NCBI GenBank assembly: GCA_023665105.1
Contig: JAMPEO010000003.1
Location: 1 to 33,119 of the forward strand
From: Candidatus Gastranaerophilales bacterium
GTDB lineage: Bacteria > Cyanobacteriota > Vampirovibrionia > Gastranaerophilales > Gastranaerophilaceae
Reading direction: 5' to 3'
Length of the DNA stretch: 33,119 nucleotides
Part shown: piece after piece, positions 1 through 8,256 of the stretch
How positions within the stretch are numbered: the first letter of the stretch is position 1
Layout: every line of letters starts with the position of its first letter
The notes under the pieces: generated by a model
The model's input: the letters and a program-made list of their open reading frames with translations, nothing else
Databases searched by the model: none
What the model was told of the DNA's origin: nothing
Made by a program: the position numbers and the translations under genes

Positions 1-225
1 TCAAAAGATAACAAATATATAAAAGTATATTTGGAAATAGATTGTATTTCGCATAAAAAAATTGAGGCAATAAAGCTAAGCTTAAGCCAATTAAACCAAT
101 AAACACATATATGTCAAAGATAAAAAACAGATAATGGGAATATAAATATAATTTTAATAATTTTTTAGATATTTTTATATTCATTATTTCATATTATACA
201 TAAAGATACAAAAATATAAATGTTT

Positions 226-1602
226 TTATTTATTTTGGGATTTCTGTTTCTTTTTGTTTGCCTTATTTTGTTTTACTTTAAGTTCTTCTTCTTGTTTTTT
301 TATTAGTTCTTCTCGTTCTTTGTTGAATTTTTCGTAATCGATATCCTGCCCGTTATCTATTGTGTCAGGGTTTACTGTCACTCCCTCTTCGTCACCTTTT
401 GATGTTGTGCCTTTTCGTTTACTTTTTTTGTATTCTTTCAGTTTTAATCGATATTGAGCATTTAGTTGTTTAAGTTTTTGTTTATATTCTTTTTTATGAG
501 CTTTCTTCATCTCCTTTTTTTGTTTTTCAAAATCCTTTTTTCGTTGCTCTTCAATTTTCTTTTCTCTGTCAGCTTCCCATTCAACAAGGTCACGTGAAAC
601 GTAACCATCAAATGCCAGTTTGAAACCGATAATACTTACATCATATTTGGTACCTTCAAGATCAATAAGTTCACAACGCTCGCCTTTTGTATCTATAGAC
701 CAAGTTCCTAAAAATCCCGGTTTATCGCCTGTATAAACATATCCGCAGACAAGGATTTTATCAGGATTGTTCTTATCAAACCCAAGCGGATATATATCCC
801 ACCTGTTCTCTGCTAAATCAACACCTGTCACATTATGCCAATAGTTTATGATTGCAGCACGAATTTCAGGCAGTTCTCTTGATTCTCCTGTTTCAAAATC
901 GTGCACAAGTAAATTAGTTTTCCATATACCGTCGTGATTCCATCCTATTTTTTCTTTGGCAATTATGTATCTGTTATCTTCAGAAAAGTCTATCGGTGTA
1001 ATTGTTCTAAAGGCACCTTCTGTAGTTATATCTGTATCTGTTTCAAAGATTGGTTTATCAATCTTTTTAGCTACGTTTGCTTTTTGAACACGTTCCAACT
1101 TGCTCAAACTGGTATCAAGCGGGATTACAAATACAGAACATGACGTACAATTTGCTTCAGCATAATAATACACTGTCGGATAAACTATCATTGTAAAATC
1201 ACCAGAAACAATTCCTTGAGCATTTATTTGTCTGTCAAAATTAAGCTTACGTGGCAGATTTAGCTCAGGTGAACCGGCAGGACTATTATATCTTACAAGT
1301 TTGTATGTCGGTTGCGGTACATATTTCATATCGCTTTTTTTGAATGGTACAGCTTCTTCTATTTTTAAATCTACACGAGGAATACCTTTAGATAATTCTT
1401 CATATTCTTCTGTCAGCATATAGCCTGATTTTGGCATATCACTTTTTTCATATTCTTCTTTTAAATCGGCTTTTTGAGCTTCGTGTTGATATTTAAACTG
1501 TCTTATAACAGGATCGTGTTCTTTAAACAGGATAGGCTGCAACTCGTCACGAACCAGTCTTACTGACACAATAAAACAAGCAGCAAGTATCCCCCAGAAC
1601 AT
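226..1602 (-). CDS. Membrane-anchored protein with lysine-rich coiled-coil tail, unknown function
   Basis: I do not recognise a family. The 458-residue product starts with a hydrophobic stretch (about residues 2-15, from FWGILAACF) that looks like a signal anchor. A globular part of about 90-345 follows, with beta-rich, propeller-like phrases such as PIDFSEDNRYII and LLVHDFETGESREL. A highly charged Lys/Glu/Gln tail (about 350-458) is predicted coiled coil or disordered. Its ATG follows the TAA of the upstream response regulator with no spacer, and the SD (GGAAGG) lies inside that gene's last codons, so translation is probably coupled. This makes it the third gene of a kinase-regulator operon. 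It could be an output or accessory protein of that system, but this is guilt by association. The middle domain has one CxxC-like pair (NCTSC). Confidence 0.75.
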   Translation of the reverse strand: MFWGILAACFIVSVRLVRDELQPILFKEHDPVIRQFKYQHEAQKADLKEEYEKSDMPKSGYMLTEEYEELSKGIPRVDLKIEEAVPFKKSDMKYVPQPTYKLVRYNSPAGSPELNLPRKLNFDRQINAQGIVSGDFTMIVYPTVYYYAEANCTSCSVFVIPLDTSLSKLERVQKANVAKKIDKPIFETDTDITTEGAFRTITPIDFSEDNRYIIAKEKIGWNHDGIWKTNLLVHDFETGESRELPEIRAAIINYWHNVTGVDLAENRWDIYPLGFDKNNPDKILVCGYVYTGDKPGFLGTWSIDTKGERCELIDLEGTKYDVSIIGFKLAFDGYVSRDLVEWEADREKKIEEQRKKDFEKQKKEMKKAHKKEYKQKLKQLNAQYRLKLKEYKKSKRKGTTSKGDEEGVTVNPDTIDNGQDIDYEKFNKEREELIKKQEEELKVKQNKANKKKQKSQNK

Positions 1603-2274
1603 TTATACCAAACCTTCCGTTATTGCTTTTTGTGTAGCTTTTGCTCTGGTTGCTGCTGAAAGTTTTTGTAAAACGCTGTGAACATGTGCTTTAGCCGTAG
1701 ATGTTGAAATTGTCAATTCTTCAGCTATTTGTACATTAGTTAAACCTTCTACAATTAGTGCAAGAACGCCCATTTCACGTTCTGTTAAACCATAATTTTG
1801 TTTGCCTGCTTGATAATTGATTTCTCCTGAAACTTTTGGTAAGTTTTGTTGTTTTGGTGATTGAAGATTAGACAAAACCAACTTTGCAATAGCAGGGTCA
1901 AGCCAAGCAACTCCTTCGCTTACTGATTTTATTGCCGTACAAATTTGTTCTCTTGATGCGTCTTTCATTACATATCCGTCTGCTCCGGATTGAAACGCTT
2001 CAAATATATCATCAGAGTCATCTCTTGAAGTAAAAATCAATATTTTGCAGTTTGGATTGAATGATTTAATACGTTTAGTTGCTTCTATTCCATCAATTAT
2101 AGGCAGACCAATATCCATAACAATAACATCCGGAAGAAGTGATTTTGCTAATTCTACCCCTTTTATACCGTTTTCTGCTTGACCAACGAGTTCAATATTC
2201 TCTGCTTGTTCGAGCATTATCGATAACCCCAAGCGTTCTAATTCGTGATCTTCTACCAGTAATGTTCTTATCAT
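1603..2274 (-). CDS. NarL/FixJ-type response regulator (REC + LuxR HTH)
   Basis: A DNA-binding response regulator of 223 residues, a typical length for the NarL family. The receiver domain (1-120) has the acidic pair E8/D9, phospho-acceptor D54 in VIVMDIGLP, T82 and K104. A linker of about 40 residues leads to a LuxR-type helix-turn-helix (about 163-223) with the usual GLTEREMGVLALIVEGLTN and TAKAHVHSVLQKL segments. It lies 19 bp downstream of a histidine kinase on the same strand, the likely cognate partner, and it abuts the next gene at TAA-ATG. The start has only a weak upstream AGG, so coupling to the kinase gene may help translation. Phosphorylation at D54 should control DNA binding. The target genes cannot be read from the sequence. 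Confidence 0.93.
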   Translation of the reverse strand: MIRTLLVEDHELERLGLSIMLEQAENIELVGQAENGIKGVELAKSLLPDVIVMDIGLPIIDGIEATKRIKSFNPNCKILIFTSRDDSDDIFEAFQSGADGYVMKDASREQICTAIKSVSEGVAWLDPAIAKLVLSNLQSPKQQNLPKVSGEINYQAGKQNYGLTEREMGVLALIVEGLTNVQIAEELTISTSTAKAHVHSVLQKLSAATRAKATQKAITEGLV

Positions 2275-2293
2275 TTTAAACCTGCTATTCTAT

Positions 2294-3850
2294 CTATTTA
2301 ATTCCAACTACTTTTTTGTCAACAATGACATCTGTTAATAAGAATGAAAATTCACTTCCTTTATTAACCTTGCTCTCAAGCCATATTTTACCATTGTGTG
2401 CTTCAATGATTTGTCTTGAAAGGTATAATCCCAATCCTGTACCTGTTGAACGTTTTTTGCTTGTTCCTTGTGAAAATCTTTTGAAAAGATGCGGAATGTC
2501 TTCCTGCGGTATTCCGTTACCGTTATCTTGTACTGTAAAAATCAAATCTTTATCTTGAGATTTAACCGTAACTGTAACTGTACCATTGTTATTTGTATAA
2601 TTTATGGCATTGCCACAGAGATTGCAGATAACACGACGAATTTCACCCCTATCTGCATTTATTTTTAAATCATCTGAAATATCATAACTAACATTAAATT
2701 CTATTTTTTTTGTTTCTGCAAGTGGTTTTAATTCAGAGAATGTTTGTTCTACTAACGATTTAAAATTAAAATCTGTTTTACAAAGATTTAGTTTAGCAGC
2801 ATCGTATTTATAAACTTCTAGCAATGCGTTTACAAGCCCTAATAAATCCTCATTACTTTTTTTCATTGTTGCAAGAAGTAATCTTTGCTTTTCTGAAATT
2901 TCTCCAATAGAACCATCTAAAAAGAACTTAATTGTCTGTATTGCTGCCAACAAAGGTGTTCTTAAATCATGTGTGAGTGTTGCAATAAAATCATCACGTA
3001 ATCTGTCTGATTCTTTCTGTTCTGTAATATCGTGGATTACACCAACAAACTTACGTATATTGTTATCTTCTGATACGCAGGCGAAACTTATATCAATAGG
3101 AATTTCTTTTTCGCTTAGAGAATTATACACAGAGCAATCTCTGATAAAAAATTCGTTATCATCAGAGTTAAGACTCTCTATGATATTTGTTTTTTGTGAG
3201 TGAATTATTTGGTTAAGTTTTTGTTTGATAATATTGCCTTCTGCCAGTCCTAGCATATTTTCACAAGCTTGGTTTACTTTTTCAATATTACCGTTCGCAT
3301 CAGTTAAAATAATCCCATCTGCACAGTTTTCAAAGATTCCGTTTAGTTTTGCATTGGATTCTGAAAGGTCAGCTGTTCTTTGTGCAACGATATCTTCAAG
3401 GTTATGTGAATAATCTTCCAGCTTTGATTTTGCATCTTCCAATTCGGAAATTTTTTGTCTTAATTGGCTTAATAAATAGCTTCTTTCAATACCGTTTTTT
3501 ATATTAAGTATTAAATCATCGTTGTCCCATGGTTTGGTAATATATTTGTACAAACCGACTTCGTTGATTGCTCTGATGGCATTTTCTTTGTCTGCATAAC
3601 CTGTAAGCAGTATTTTGCTCACTTCCGGATAGAGTTTGTTGGCTTCAGATAGGAACTCCAATCCATTCATATCCGGCATCATAAAATCAGATATAATCAA
3701 GTCCGGAATATTATCTTTAAGATATTCCAGTGCTTTAACCGGTTCACAAAAAAATTCTGCATTCGTAAACTCTTCAAGATAAAAAAGAGTTTTAAATGTA
3801 GATATCAAAGTTTCATCATCATCGACTACAACAATCTTCCCATTCTTCAT
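2294..3850 (-). CDS. Soluble REC-PAS-histidine kinase
   Basis: A sensor kinase of 518 residues with an N-terminal receiver. REC spans about 4-122 (D10-D12 acidic cluster, D55 acceptor in IISDFMMPD, T83, K106 in KPWD). Then come a coiled coil (about 125-165), a PAS domain (about 167-280), HisKA with H294 in THDLRTP and a HATPase domain with an N-box near NLCGNAINYTN, then DNGNGIP and GTGLGLYLS. No membrane segment is present, so sensing is cytoplasmic, or input comes by phosphotransfer to D55. REC-first kinases of this layout are common in cyanobacteria and relatives. It heads the operon with the NarL-type regulator. The ATG has no SD, but a strong promoter ends 6 nt before it, so the message is predicted to be leaderless. 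Confidence 0.93.
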   Translation of the reverse strand: MKNGKIVVVDDDETLISTFKTLFYLEEFTNAEFFCEPVKALEYLKDNIPDLIISDFMMPDMNGLEFLSEANKLYPEVSKILLTGYADKENAIRAINEVGLYKYITKPWDNDDLILNIKNGIERSYLLSQLRQKISELEDAKSKLEDYSHNLEDIVAQRTADLSESNAKLNGIFENCADGIILTDANGNIEKVNQACENMLGLAEGNIIKQKLNQIIHSQKTNIIESLNSDDNEFFIRDCSVYNSLSEKEIPIDISFACVSEDNNIRKFVGVIHDITEQKESDRLRDDFIATLTHDLRTPLLAAIQTIKFFLDGSIGEISEKQRLLLATMKKSNEDLLGLVNALLEVYKYDAAKLNLCKTDFNFKSLVEQTFSELKPLAETKKIEFNVSYDISDDLKINADRGEIRRVICNLCGNAINYTNNNGTVTVTVKSQDKDLIFTVQDNGNGIPQEDIPHLFKRFSQGTSKKRSTGTGLGLYLSRQIIEAHNGKIWLESKVNKGSEFSFLLTDVIVDKKVVGIK

Positions 3851-3856
3851 AATATA

Positions 3857-3885
3857 ATTGTATCTTAAAGCCTTGATGGTGACAA
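3857..3885 (-). promoter_or_regulatory. Promoter of the kinase-regulator operon, predicted leaderless
   Basis: On the minus strand TTGTCA (3880-3885) and TACAAT (3857-3862) are separated by 17 bp. The -10 ends 6 nt before the ATG at 3850, so +1 falls on the A of the start codon. No SD-like sequence is present. Confidence 0.65.
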
Positions 3886-3912
3886 ATTCGTAACAGAAAC
3901 GTAATAAATCTA

Positions 3913-4632
3913 CTATTTTCTTAGTTCTATATAGATAGGATGATAAGTTAATGTTATTTTCCCATTATTTAATTTTAAATAATCATCTTCAAATTGCTTT
4001 AAATCAGATTTTGTCCAATGCTCTTGGTTTATAGAGTTAACACCTGTATTTTTAATATGGTATAAAACGTCTTTTGGAGTTTGAAAGTTTAATGTGATGA
4101 TATCTTCTGATATTTTTAGGTTGAATTCATTAAAAATTTCTGCAAGTTCCTCATTAGAATAATATCTTAATGACTTTCCAGTAATAGTTTTTAATTCTTT
4201 AAAATTTTCTTTTCCAAATAAAGTGAAAACAAATAACCCATTATCAGCAAGATTATTTTTTATTTTTTTGACGAAACTTTCAAAATCTTCAAGCCATTGT
4301 AGAGATGCATTAGATATAATAAGGTTGTATTTTTTTTCTGTAGAATATTCTTCTATGTCAGTATTGATAAAATTTATTTTATTAGAGATTTGTTTTATAT
4401 AACTTTCACAGCCGTTTACAATGTCTACAGCATCATAGCTGCTAAATTTACAGTTTGCAGCTATTCTTTTTGTTACAAATCCTGTTCCACAGCCTAATTC
4501 TAAAATGTTTTCAAAAGTTAATCCTGATAAATTTTCACTTATTTTTTCTGCCATTTGTTTTTGTACAATGGCAGAGTCTTGGTAAGTATTAAGGCTTTTG
4601 GAAAAGCGTTGTTTTATAAGTTCTTTTATCAT
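3913..4632 (-). CDS. bioC: BioC-type malonyl-ACP O-methyltransferase
   Basis: A class I SAM-dependent methyltransferase that should methylate the free carboxyl of malonyl-ACP so that fatty-acid synthesis can extend it towards pimeloyl-ACP. The 239-residue product has a BioC-like N-terminus (IKQRFSKSLNTYQDSA) and SAM motif I at about 43-52 (ILELGCGTGF). It also has an acidic residue after beta-2 (YDAVDIV) and a post-motif segment LIISNASLQWLEDF. I chose ATG 4632 over ATG 4647 because it forms an ATGA overlap with the bioG stop and has GGCGG upstream, while 4647 has no SD. Its place directly after bioG and bioF supports BioC over other small methyltransferases. Confidence 0.9.
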   Translation of the reverse strand: MIKELIKQRFSKSLNTYQDSAIVQKQMAEKISENLSGLTFENILELGCGTGFVTKRIAANCKFSSYDAVDIVNGCESYIKQISNKINFINTDIEEYSTEKKYNLIISNASLQWLEDFESFVKKIKNNLADNGLFVFTLFGKENFKELKTITGKSLRYYSNEELAEIFNEFNLKISEDIITLNFQTPKDVLYHIKNTGVNSINQEHWTKSDLKQFEDDYLKLNNGKITLTYHPIYIELRK

Positions 4633-5237
4633 AGCAATTCCGCCCATTTTGTGTATAGTTTAAACGGACAATGCCCGGAATGAATGACTTCAGGTGTTTC
4701 CCAATAATTGAGTTGATTTGCAGTCGGAATTATTTTATCACTGTCGCCAACAATTATTCTTGTGTATTTAAATTTTTCATCAGCTTTATATTCTAACATT
4801 TTGACAAGTTCTGTCTTTTGACTTTCCAATGTACGATCAGAAAACTTATCAATATCAGGCTTTTCTAAAAACATTCTTGTCATAAATTTTTTTGCAGAAA
4901 GCTCATTAAACCCTTTTATTGTAATGTTATAAATTTTCTCAGGAATGCCATGCTGGTCGTCAATAGGTTTAGGTGTTCCACAGACTGCTGTTGCACTTGT
5001 TATTTCCCCGAAATTAAATAATGTAGCAATCATTACACCCATAGACCATGCAACAACATGTTTTTGTTGATATTCTGATAAATCAATGTCTATATCTAAA
5101 TTGTTGTAATCATAAAAAACAATTACATCATAATCACCACAATCAAGGTGTGACACGATAAAATCGTCCATCCCCCAACCGTTGAAGAAAATAATAAGTT
5201 CTTTTGAATTTGTTTTTTTAAGCCATTTATAATTCAT
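4629..5237 (-). CDS. bioG: BioG pimeloyl-ACP methyl ester esterase (DUF452)
   Basis: An alpha/beta-hydrolase of 202 residues of the BioG type. It removes the methyl ester from pimeloyl-ACP methyl ester, which ends chain extension in the BioC pathway. Visible features are the N-terminal FFNGWGMDD segment (oxyanion region), nucleophile S65 in VVAWSMGVM, a likely acid at D167 (GDSDK) and H189 in HSGHCPF near the C-terminus. The length fits BioG, which is shorter than BioH. It overlaps the end of bioF by 11 bp and the start of bioC by 4 bp, so the three genes are translationally linked. BioG is one of several interchangeable esterases (BioH, BioK, BioJ), and this one stands alone as a gene and is not fused to bioC. 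Confidence 0.9.
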   Translation of the reverse strand: MNYKWLKKTNSKELIIFFNGWGMDDFIVSHLDCGDYDVIVFYDYNNLDIDIDLSEYQQKHVVAWSMGVMIATLFNFGEITSATAVCGTPKPIDDQHGIPEKIYNITIKGFNELSAKKFMTRMFLEKPDIDKFSDRTLESQKTELVKMLEYKADEKFKYTRIIVGDSDKIIPTANQLNYWETPEVIHSGHCPFKLYTKWAELL

Positions 5238-6378
5238 CTTTAATATAATCTATAAGTGATTTTATGTTTTCAAAGTCTATATTAGCAGTCAATGATAATC
5301 TTAATCTGGAAGTGTTAGGCGGAACGGTAGGAGGTCTTATCGGTAAAATAAAATAACCCATACTTTTTAGTTGTTCAGCAACCTCTACAGTTTTTTTGTC
5401 ATCTCCAAATACAAGTGGAATTATTTGTGATTCAGACACTGTATCAATATTTGATGATTTTAAATATTTATGTGTACCTATCACAAGTCTTGCTAATTTC
5501 ATTTTTTGTTGTTGAATGAAATCTTGTTTTTCAGTTAACAACCATTTTGTCCACGCAATATTTATTGGCGGGATTGATGTTGAGAATATAAAAGAACGTG
5601 CTTTATTTATTAAATAATTTATTATTGTTTTGTTAGAAACAACAAACGCTCCAAACGAACCTAATGATTTTCCAAATGTCGCAGTTACTATATCAACATC
5701 TAACCCATCAGACAGACCCGCACAGTTATCATCTATTGAACAAAATGCGTGTGCCTCATCTATCATCAAAATCGCATTATATTTCTGTTTTAATTCTACT
5801 AATTTTCTTATATTAGCAATATCACCATCCATACTGAATAATGATTCTGATATGATTAAAGCTTTTTGATATTTGCTTCTATATTTTATCAAGAGTTCTT
5901 CTAAATGTTCATAGTCCAAGTGCCTGTATCTGTGAAAATCTGCTTCTGATAGTTTCATTCCGTCGATAATGCTAGCATGATTCAGTTTATCTGAAAATAT
6001 TATATCGCCTTTTCTTGCTATTGTTGATACAACTCCTAAATTACATTGATAACCAGTGTTAAAAATCAGAGCTGATTCTTTGCAGAATAAACCTGCAAGA
6101 ACTTTTTCCAATTCTCCGTAAACCGCTGTACTTCCACTTAATAGCCTTGCTGATGCTGATGAAAACTGTATTTTATAATCATCTTTTTCAAAAGAATTTA
6201 TGAATTCTTTTACAAGTTCTTCATTTGTACTTAAACCTAAATAGTCATTAGAAGATAAATTCAAAAGTTTTGAATTATCCATAACAACATACTCTCCCTC
6301 TTTTTCTAGAATTTGAGGAATTTGTCTATATGTATCAGTTTCTTTAAGTTTATCTAATTCTTGTTCAAAATAACTCAT
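5227..6378 (-). CDS. bioF: 8-amino-7-oxononanoate synthase
   Basis: A PLP-dependent enzyme (alpha-oxoamine synthase family) that condenses pimeloyl-ACP with L-alanine, the first ring-precursor step of biotin synthesis. The 383 residues match the family length. Seen in order are SSNDYLGLS (42-50), LLSGST (79-84), NHASIIDG with H134 stacking on PLP, DEAHAF with D207 and H210, and TATFGKSLGSFGAF with Schiff-base K237. The C-terminus keeps the IRPPTVPPNTSRLRLSLTA segment. First gene of bioF-bioG-bioC. The SD is poor (AAAGAATGG). The remaining biotin genes (bioA, bioD, bioB) are not in the window. KBL or another oxoamine synthase is less likely given the neighbours. Confidence 0.95.
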   Translation of the reverse strand: MSYFEQELDKLKETDTYRQIPQILEKEGEYVVMDNSKLLNLSSNDYLGLSTNEELVKEFINSFEKDDYKIQFSSASARLLSGSTAVYGELEKVLAGLFCKESALIFNTGYQCNLGVVSTIARKGDIIFSDKLNHASIIDGMKLSEADFHRYRHLDYEHLEELLIKYRSKYQKALIISESLFSMDGDIANIRKLVELKQKYNAILMIDEAHAFCSIDDNCAGLSDGLDVDIVTATFGKSLGSFGAFVVSNKTIINYLINKARSFIFSTSIPPINIAWTKWLLTEKQDFIQQQKMKLARLVIGTHKYLKSSNIDTVSESQIIPLVFGDDKKTVEVAEQLKSMGYFILPIRPPTVPPNTSRLRLSLTANIDFENIKSLIDYIKDEL

Positions 6379-6444
6379 TCAAACCATTCTTTCTATTTCC
6401 TTATCTATATAATATCAGGAAAAAGTCTTTTTGTATATCAAGAT

Positions 6445-6981
6445 TTACGGAAACCAGTCAATGAGCGAACGGCTTGGACCAAAATCCAATTTATATTTTT
6501 TTGCAAGCTTTGAGGTTGTTATCTCTAACAAGTTTAAATTTTCTTTTATTGGTTCTATTAGAAGTTCGTTATTCTCAAAGACTTTGCTGAAACATAAATT
6601 TTGATGAACGCATTCAGGGACTTTAACAGTTTTTTTATCACACAAATATGCAAGACCGAACGTTCTGCATGTAATTCCTCTGTATTTATAAACGCTGCAT
6701 TTGTTGTTGATTAGAAACGGACATTTATAAAAAAGGTGAGTTGTTACTCGATTATTTTTTACCTGCATAAGGTTATTTCTAACAAGTATTTGTGTGTCTC
6801 TCGGCAAGTTTTTGAAGCCATCCATTAAATACATCATTTCAAGTTGCGTAAATGGATAATCACCAATTTCACAACAACCTGAGCAACCTTCTTTGCAACA
6901 AATATGCTCAGATTGTTCTCTAAAGTATTTGGCTAATTTTTTATCAAACTCTTTTAGAAACTTTTCATATTTTTTTAACAT
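6445..6981 (-). CDS. YkgJ-type cysteine cluster protein
   Basis: A 178-residue protein of the YkgJ/CxxCxxCC family, thought to bind zinc or iron, with no settled function. A basic N-terminal helix leads to the cluster C28, C29, C33, C36, C37 (ICCKEGCSGCC). A second set follows in CPFLINNKCSVYKYRGITCR, and further cysteines occur around residues 110-130. The family often acts on or near modified proteins and in motility contexts, but nothing here decides this. The ATG has no SD. A TTGTAT-17-TATAAT promoter ends 6 nt before it, so a leaderless mRNA is predicted. bioF begins 66 bp downstream on the same strand and may be co-transcribed. Confidence 0.85.
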   Translation of the reverse strand: MLKKYEKFLKEFDKKLAKYFREQSEHICCKEGCSGCCEIGDYPFTQLEMMYLMDGFKNLPRDTQILVRNNLMQVKNNRVTTHLFYKCPFLINNKCSVYKYRGITCRTFGLAYLCDKKTVKVPECVHQNLCFSKVFENNELLIEPIKENLNLLEITTSKLAKKYKLDFGPSRSLIDWFP

Positions 6982-6987
6982 AATTTT

Positions 6988-7016
6988 ATTATATGAGATA
7001 AAACTATATTATACAA
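6988..7016 (-). promoter_or_regulatory. Promoter of the YkgJ-type gene, predicted leaderless
   Basis: Minus strand: TTGTAT (7011-7016), 17 bp, TATAAT (6988-6993). Six bases separate the -10 from the ATG at 6981, so transcription should start on the start codon itself. Confidence 0.65.
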
Positions 7017-7020
7017 ATAT

Positions 7021-7248
7021 TTATAGTGTTTTTAGATACTCAATAATATCATTAGATTCGTACATTTCGACACCATGTTCTTTATCTACAAGGAATGGCA
7101 CCTGTCTTTTCCCACCAAGCCTTATTAGTGCTTCTTCATTTTGTTGTTCAGCAATATCTATTTTTTTATATGGAATATTATTTTCATCAAGGTATGCCAT
7201 AACTTTTCTGCAATATCCGCAATGTTCTAGTATAAATAATTCAATCAT
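7021..7248 (-). CDS. Glutaredoxin-like thiol-disulfide protein
   Basis: A single-domain glutaredoxin of 75 residues. It starts MIELFILEHCGYCRK, with the redox pair C10-x-x-C13 (CGYC), followed by the cis-proline loop RQVPFLVD and the C-terminal YESNDIIEYL helix that usually helps bind glutathione or a partner. I start it at ATG 7248 and not at ATG 7260, because the first four codons of the longer form contain the GGAGGG ribosome-binding site. A TATAAT -10 box at 7269-7274 on the minus strand is plausible, though its -35 is weak. It may use thioredoxin reductase or another low-potential thiol in place of glutathione, since many anaerobes lack glutathione. Confidence 0.9.
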   Translation of the reverse strand: MIELFILEHCGYCRKVMAYLDENNIPYKKIDIAEQQNEEALIRLGGKRQVPFLVDKEHGVEMYESNDIIEYLKTL

Positions 7249-7345
7249 ATATCCCTCCAATATGTTACATTATATACTTACAGATAAAGAAATAGCTTTA
7301 ATCATGCGGGTATATCTTAAAGTATATTATTTTTTGGTTATATTA

Positions 7346-7374
7346 TTGATTTTTCAGGGAATATTATATATACT
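7346..7374 (+). promoter_or_regulatory. Promoter of surE
   Basis: TTGATT (7346-7351), 17-bp spacer, TATACT (7369-7374). Predicted +1 is near 7381, giving a 5' leader of about 24 nt with the SD GAGAGG before the surE ATG. Confidence 0.65.
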
Positions 7375-7404
7375 TGTACTACTGCATTTTAAGAGAGGTT
7401 TAAT

Positions 7405-8196
7405 ATGAACATACTAATTTCAAACGATGATGGTATTTTAGCAAATGGTATAAGAGCTTTAATGGAAGCCTTATCACCTTGTAATGATGTATATGTTGTA
7501 GCACCGGATAGAGAAAGAAGTGCTGCAGGACATTCGCTTACTCTTCATACGCCATTGAGGGTAGAAGAAGTTGATGCAAAATACGGTGCAAAACGTTGTT
7601 GGATGACAACAGGTACTCCCGGTGATTGTGTGAAAATCGCAGTTAATGCAATCCTTGCAAATAACGAGTTGCCTGATTTAGTGATTTCAGGTATCAATCA
7701 TGGCCCGAATTTAGGCGGTGATATTTTGTATTCAGGTACAGTTAGTTGTGCCATGGAGGGTGCTTTATTAGGCATTCCAAGTATTGCTGTTTCGCTTGCA
7801 AGTTTGCATTCTGATTATGAAGATTTTAAACTGGCAGCAGAATTTGTTGCAAAAATGATTGAACGTTTAGATAATTATAAAATTCCTCCAAAAACAGTTT
7901 TAAACGTAAATGTACCTGGTTTGGAAAAAGATGATATCGCCGGTGTTGCAGTTACTGAACTGGGGAAACGTATGTTTACAGATACTTATGAAAAAAGAGT
8001 TGATCCGAGAGGTAAAGTTTATTATTGGATGGCAGGTGAATTGATTACTGAACCTGAAGATGCAAAAACGGATATTGCAGCTGTTAGAAATAATAAAATC
8101 TCAATAACACCTATTACTTATGATTTAACCAGAAAAGGCTTTATGACAGAACTTGAAAGCGAGCTTGGCTGTACAAAAACAGGTTCTTGGTTCTAG
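7405..8196 (+). CDS. surE: 5'/3'-nucleotidase SurE
   Basis: A metal-dependent phosphatase that dephosphorylates nucleoside 5'- and 3'-monophosphates, tied to stationary-phase survival and nucleotide salvage. The 263 residues match the family. The metal-binding residues are all in place: D8 and D9 (LISNDDGI), S39 (APDRERSAAG) and N98 (SGINHGPNLG). The typical NHGPNLGGDILYSGTVS and AMEGALLGIPSIAVSL segments are also present. SD GAGAGG lies a short distance from the ATG, and a good promoter lies 30 bp upstream. It is transcribed away from the glutaredoxin gene. A palindromic repeat lies 12 bp after the stop. Confidence 0.96.
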   Translation: MNILISNDDGILANGIRALMEALSPCNDVYVVAPDRERSAAGHSLTLHTPLRVEEVDAKYGAKRCWMTTGTPGDCVKIAVNAILANNELPDLVISGINHGPNLGGDILYSGTVSCAMEGALLGIPSIAVSLASLHSDYEDFKLAAEFVAKMIERLDNYKIPPKTVLNVNVPGLEKDDIAGVAVTELGKRMFTDTYEKRVDPRGKVYYWMAGELITEPEDAKTDIAAVRNNKISITPITYDLTRKGFMTELESELGCTKTGSWF

Positions 8197-8208
8197 AAGT
8201 AAATAAGA

Positions 8209-8237
8209 GTAGTGTCGGCTTGGGAAAGCCGAACTAC
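8209..8237. repeat. Palindromic repeat, copy 1
   Basis: A hairpin with outer arms GTAGT/ACTAC, inner arms TCGGCTT/AAGCCGA, loop GGGA and one unpaired G. It sits between surE and the small secreted protein. It is nearly the same, in inverted orientation, as the hairpin at 8542-8561. It lacks a T-run on the plus strand, so it is a poor terminator. Confidence 0.8.
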
Positions 8238-8256
8238 AATAGAGTGAAGAAAATTT

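Noticed and set aside
138-182. AT-rich inverted repeat after the first gene
   Set aside because: Arms are almost pure A and T with an indel, and no T-run follows, so it cannot be called a terminator with confidence.
6893-7408. Plus-strand frame of 171 codons running into surE
   Set aside because: It lies opposite the YkgJ-type and glutaredoxin genes, its product is AT-biased noise, and it lacks an SD.
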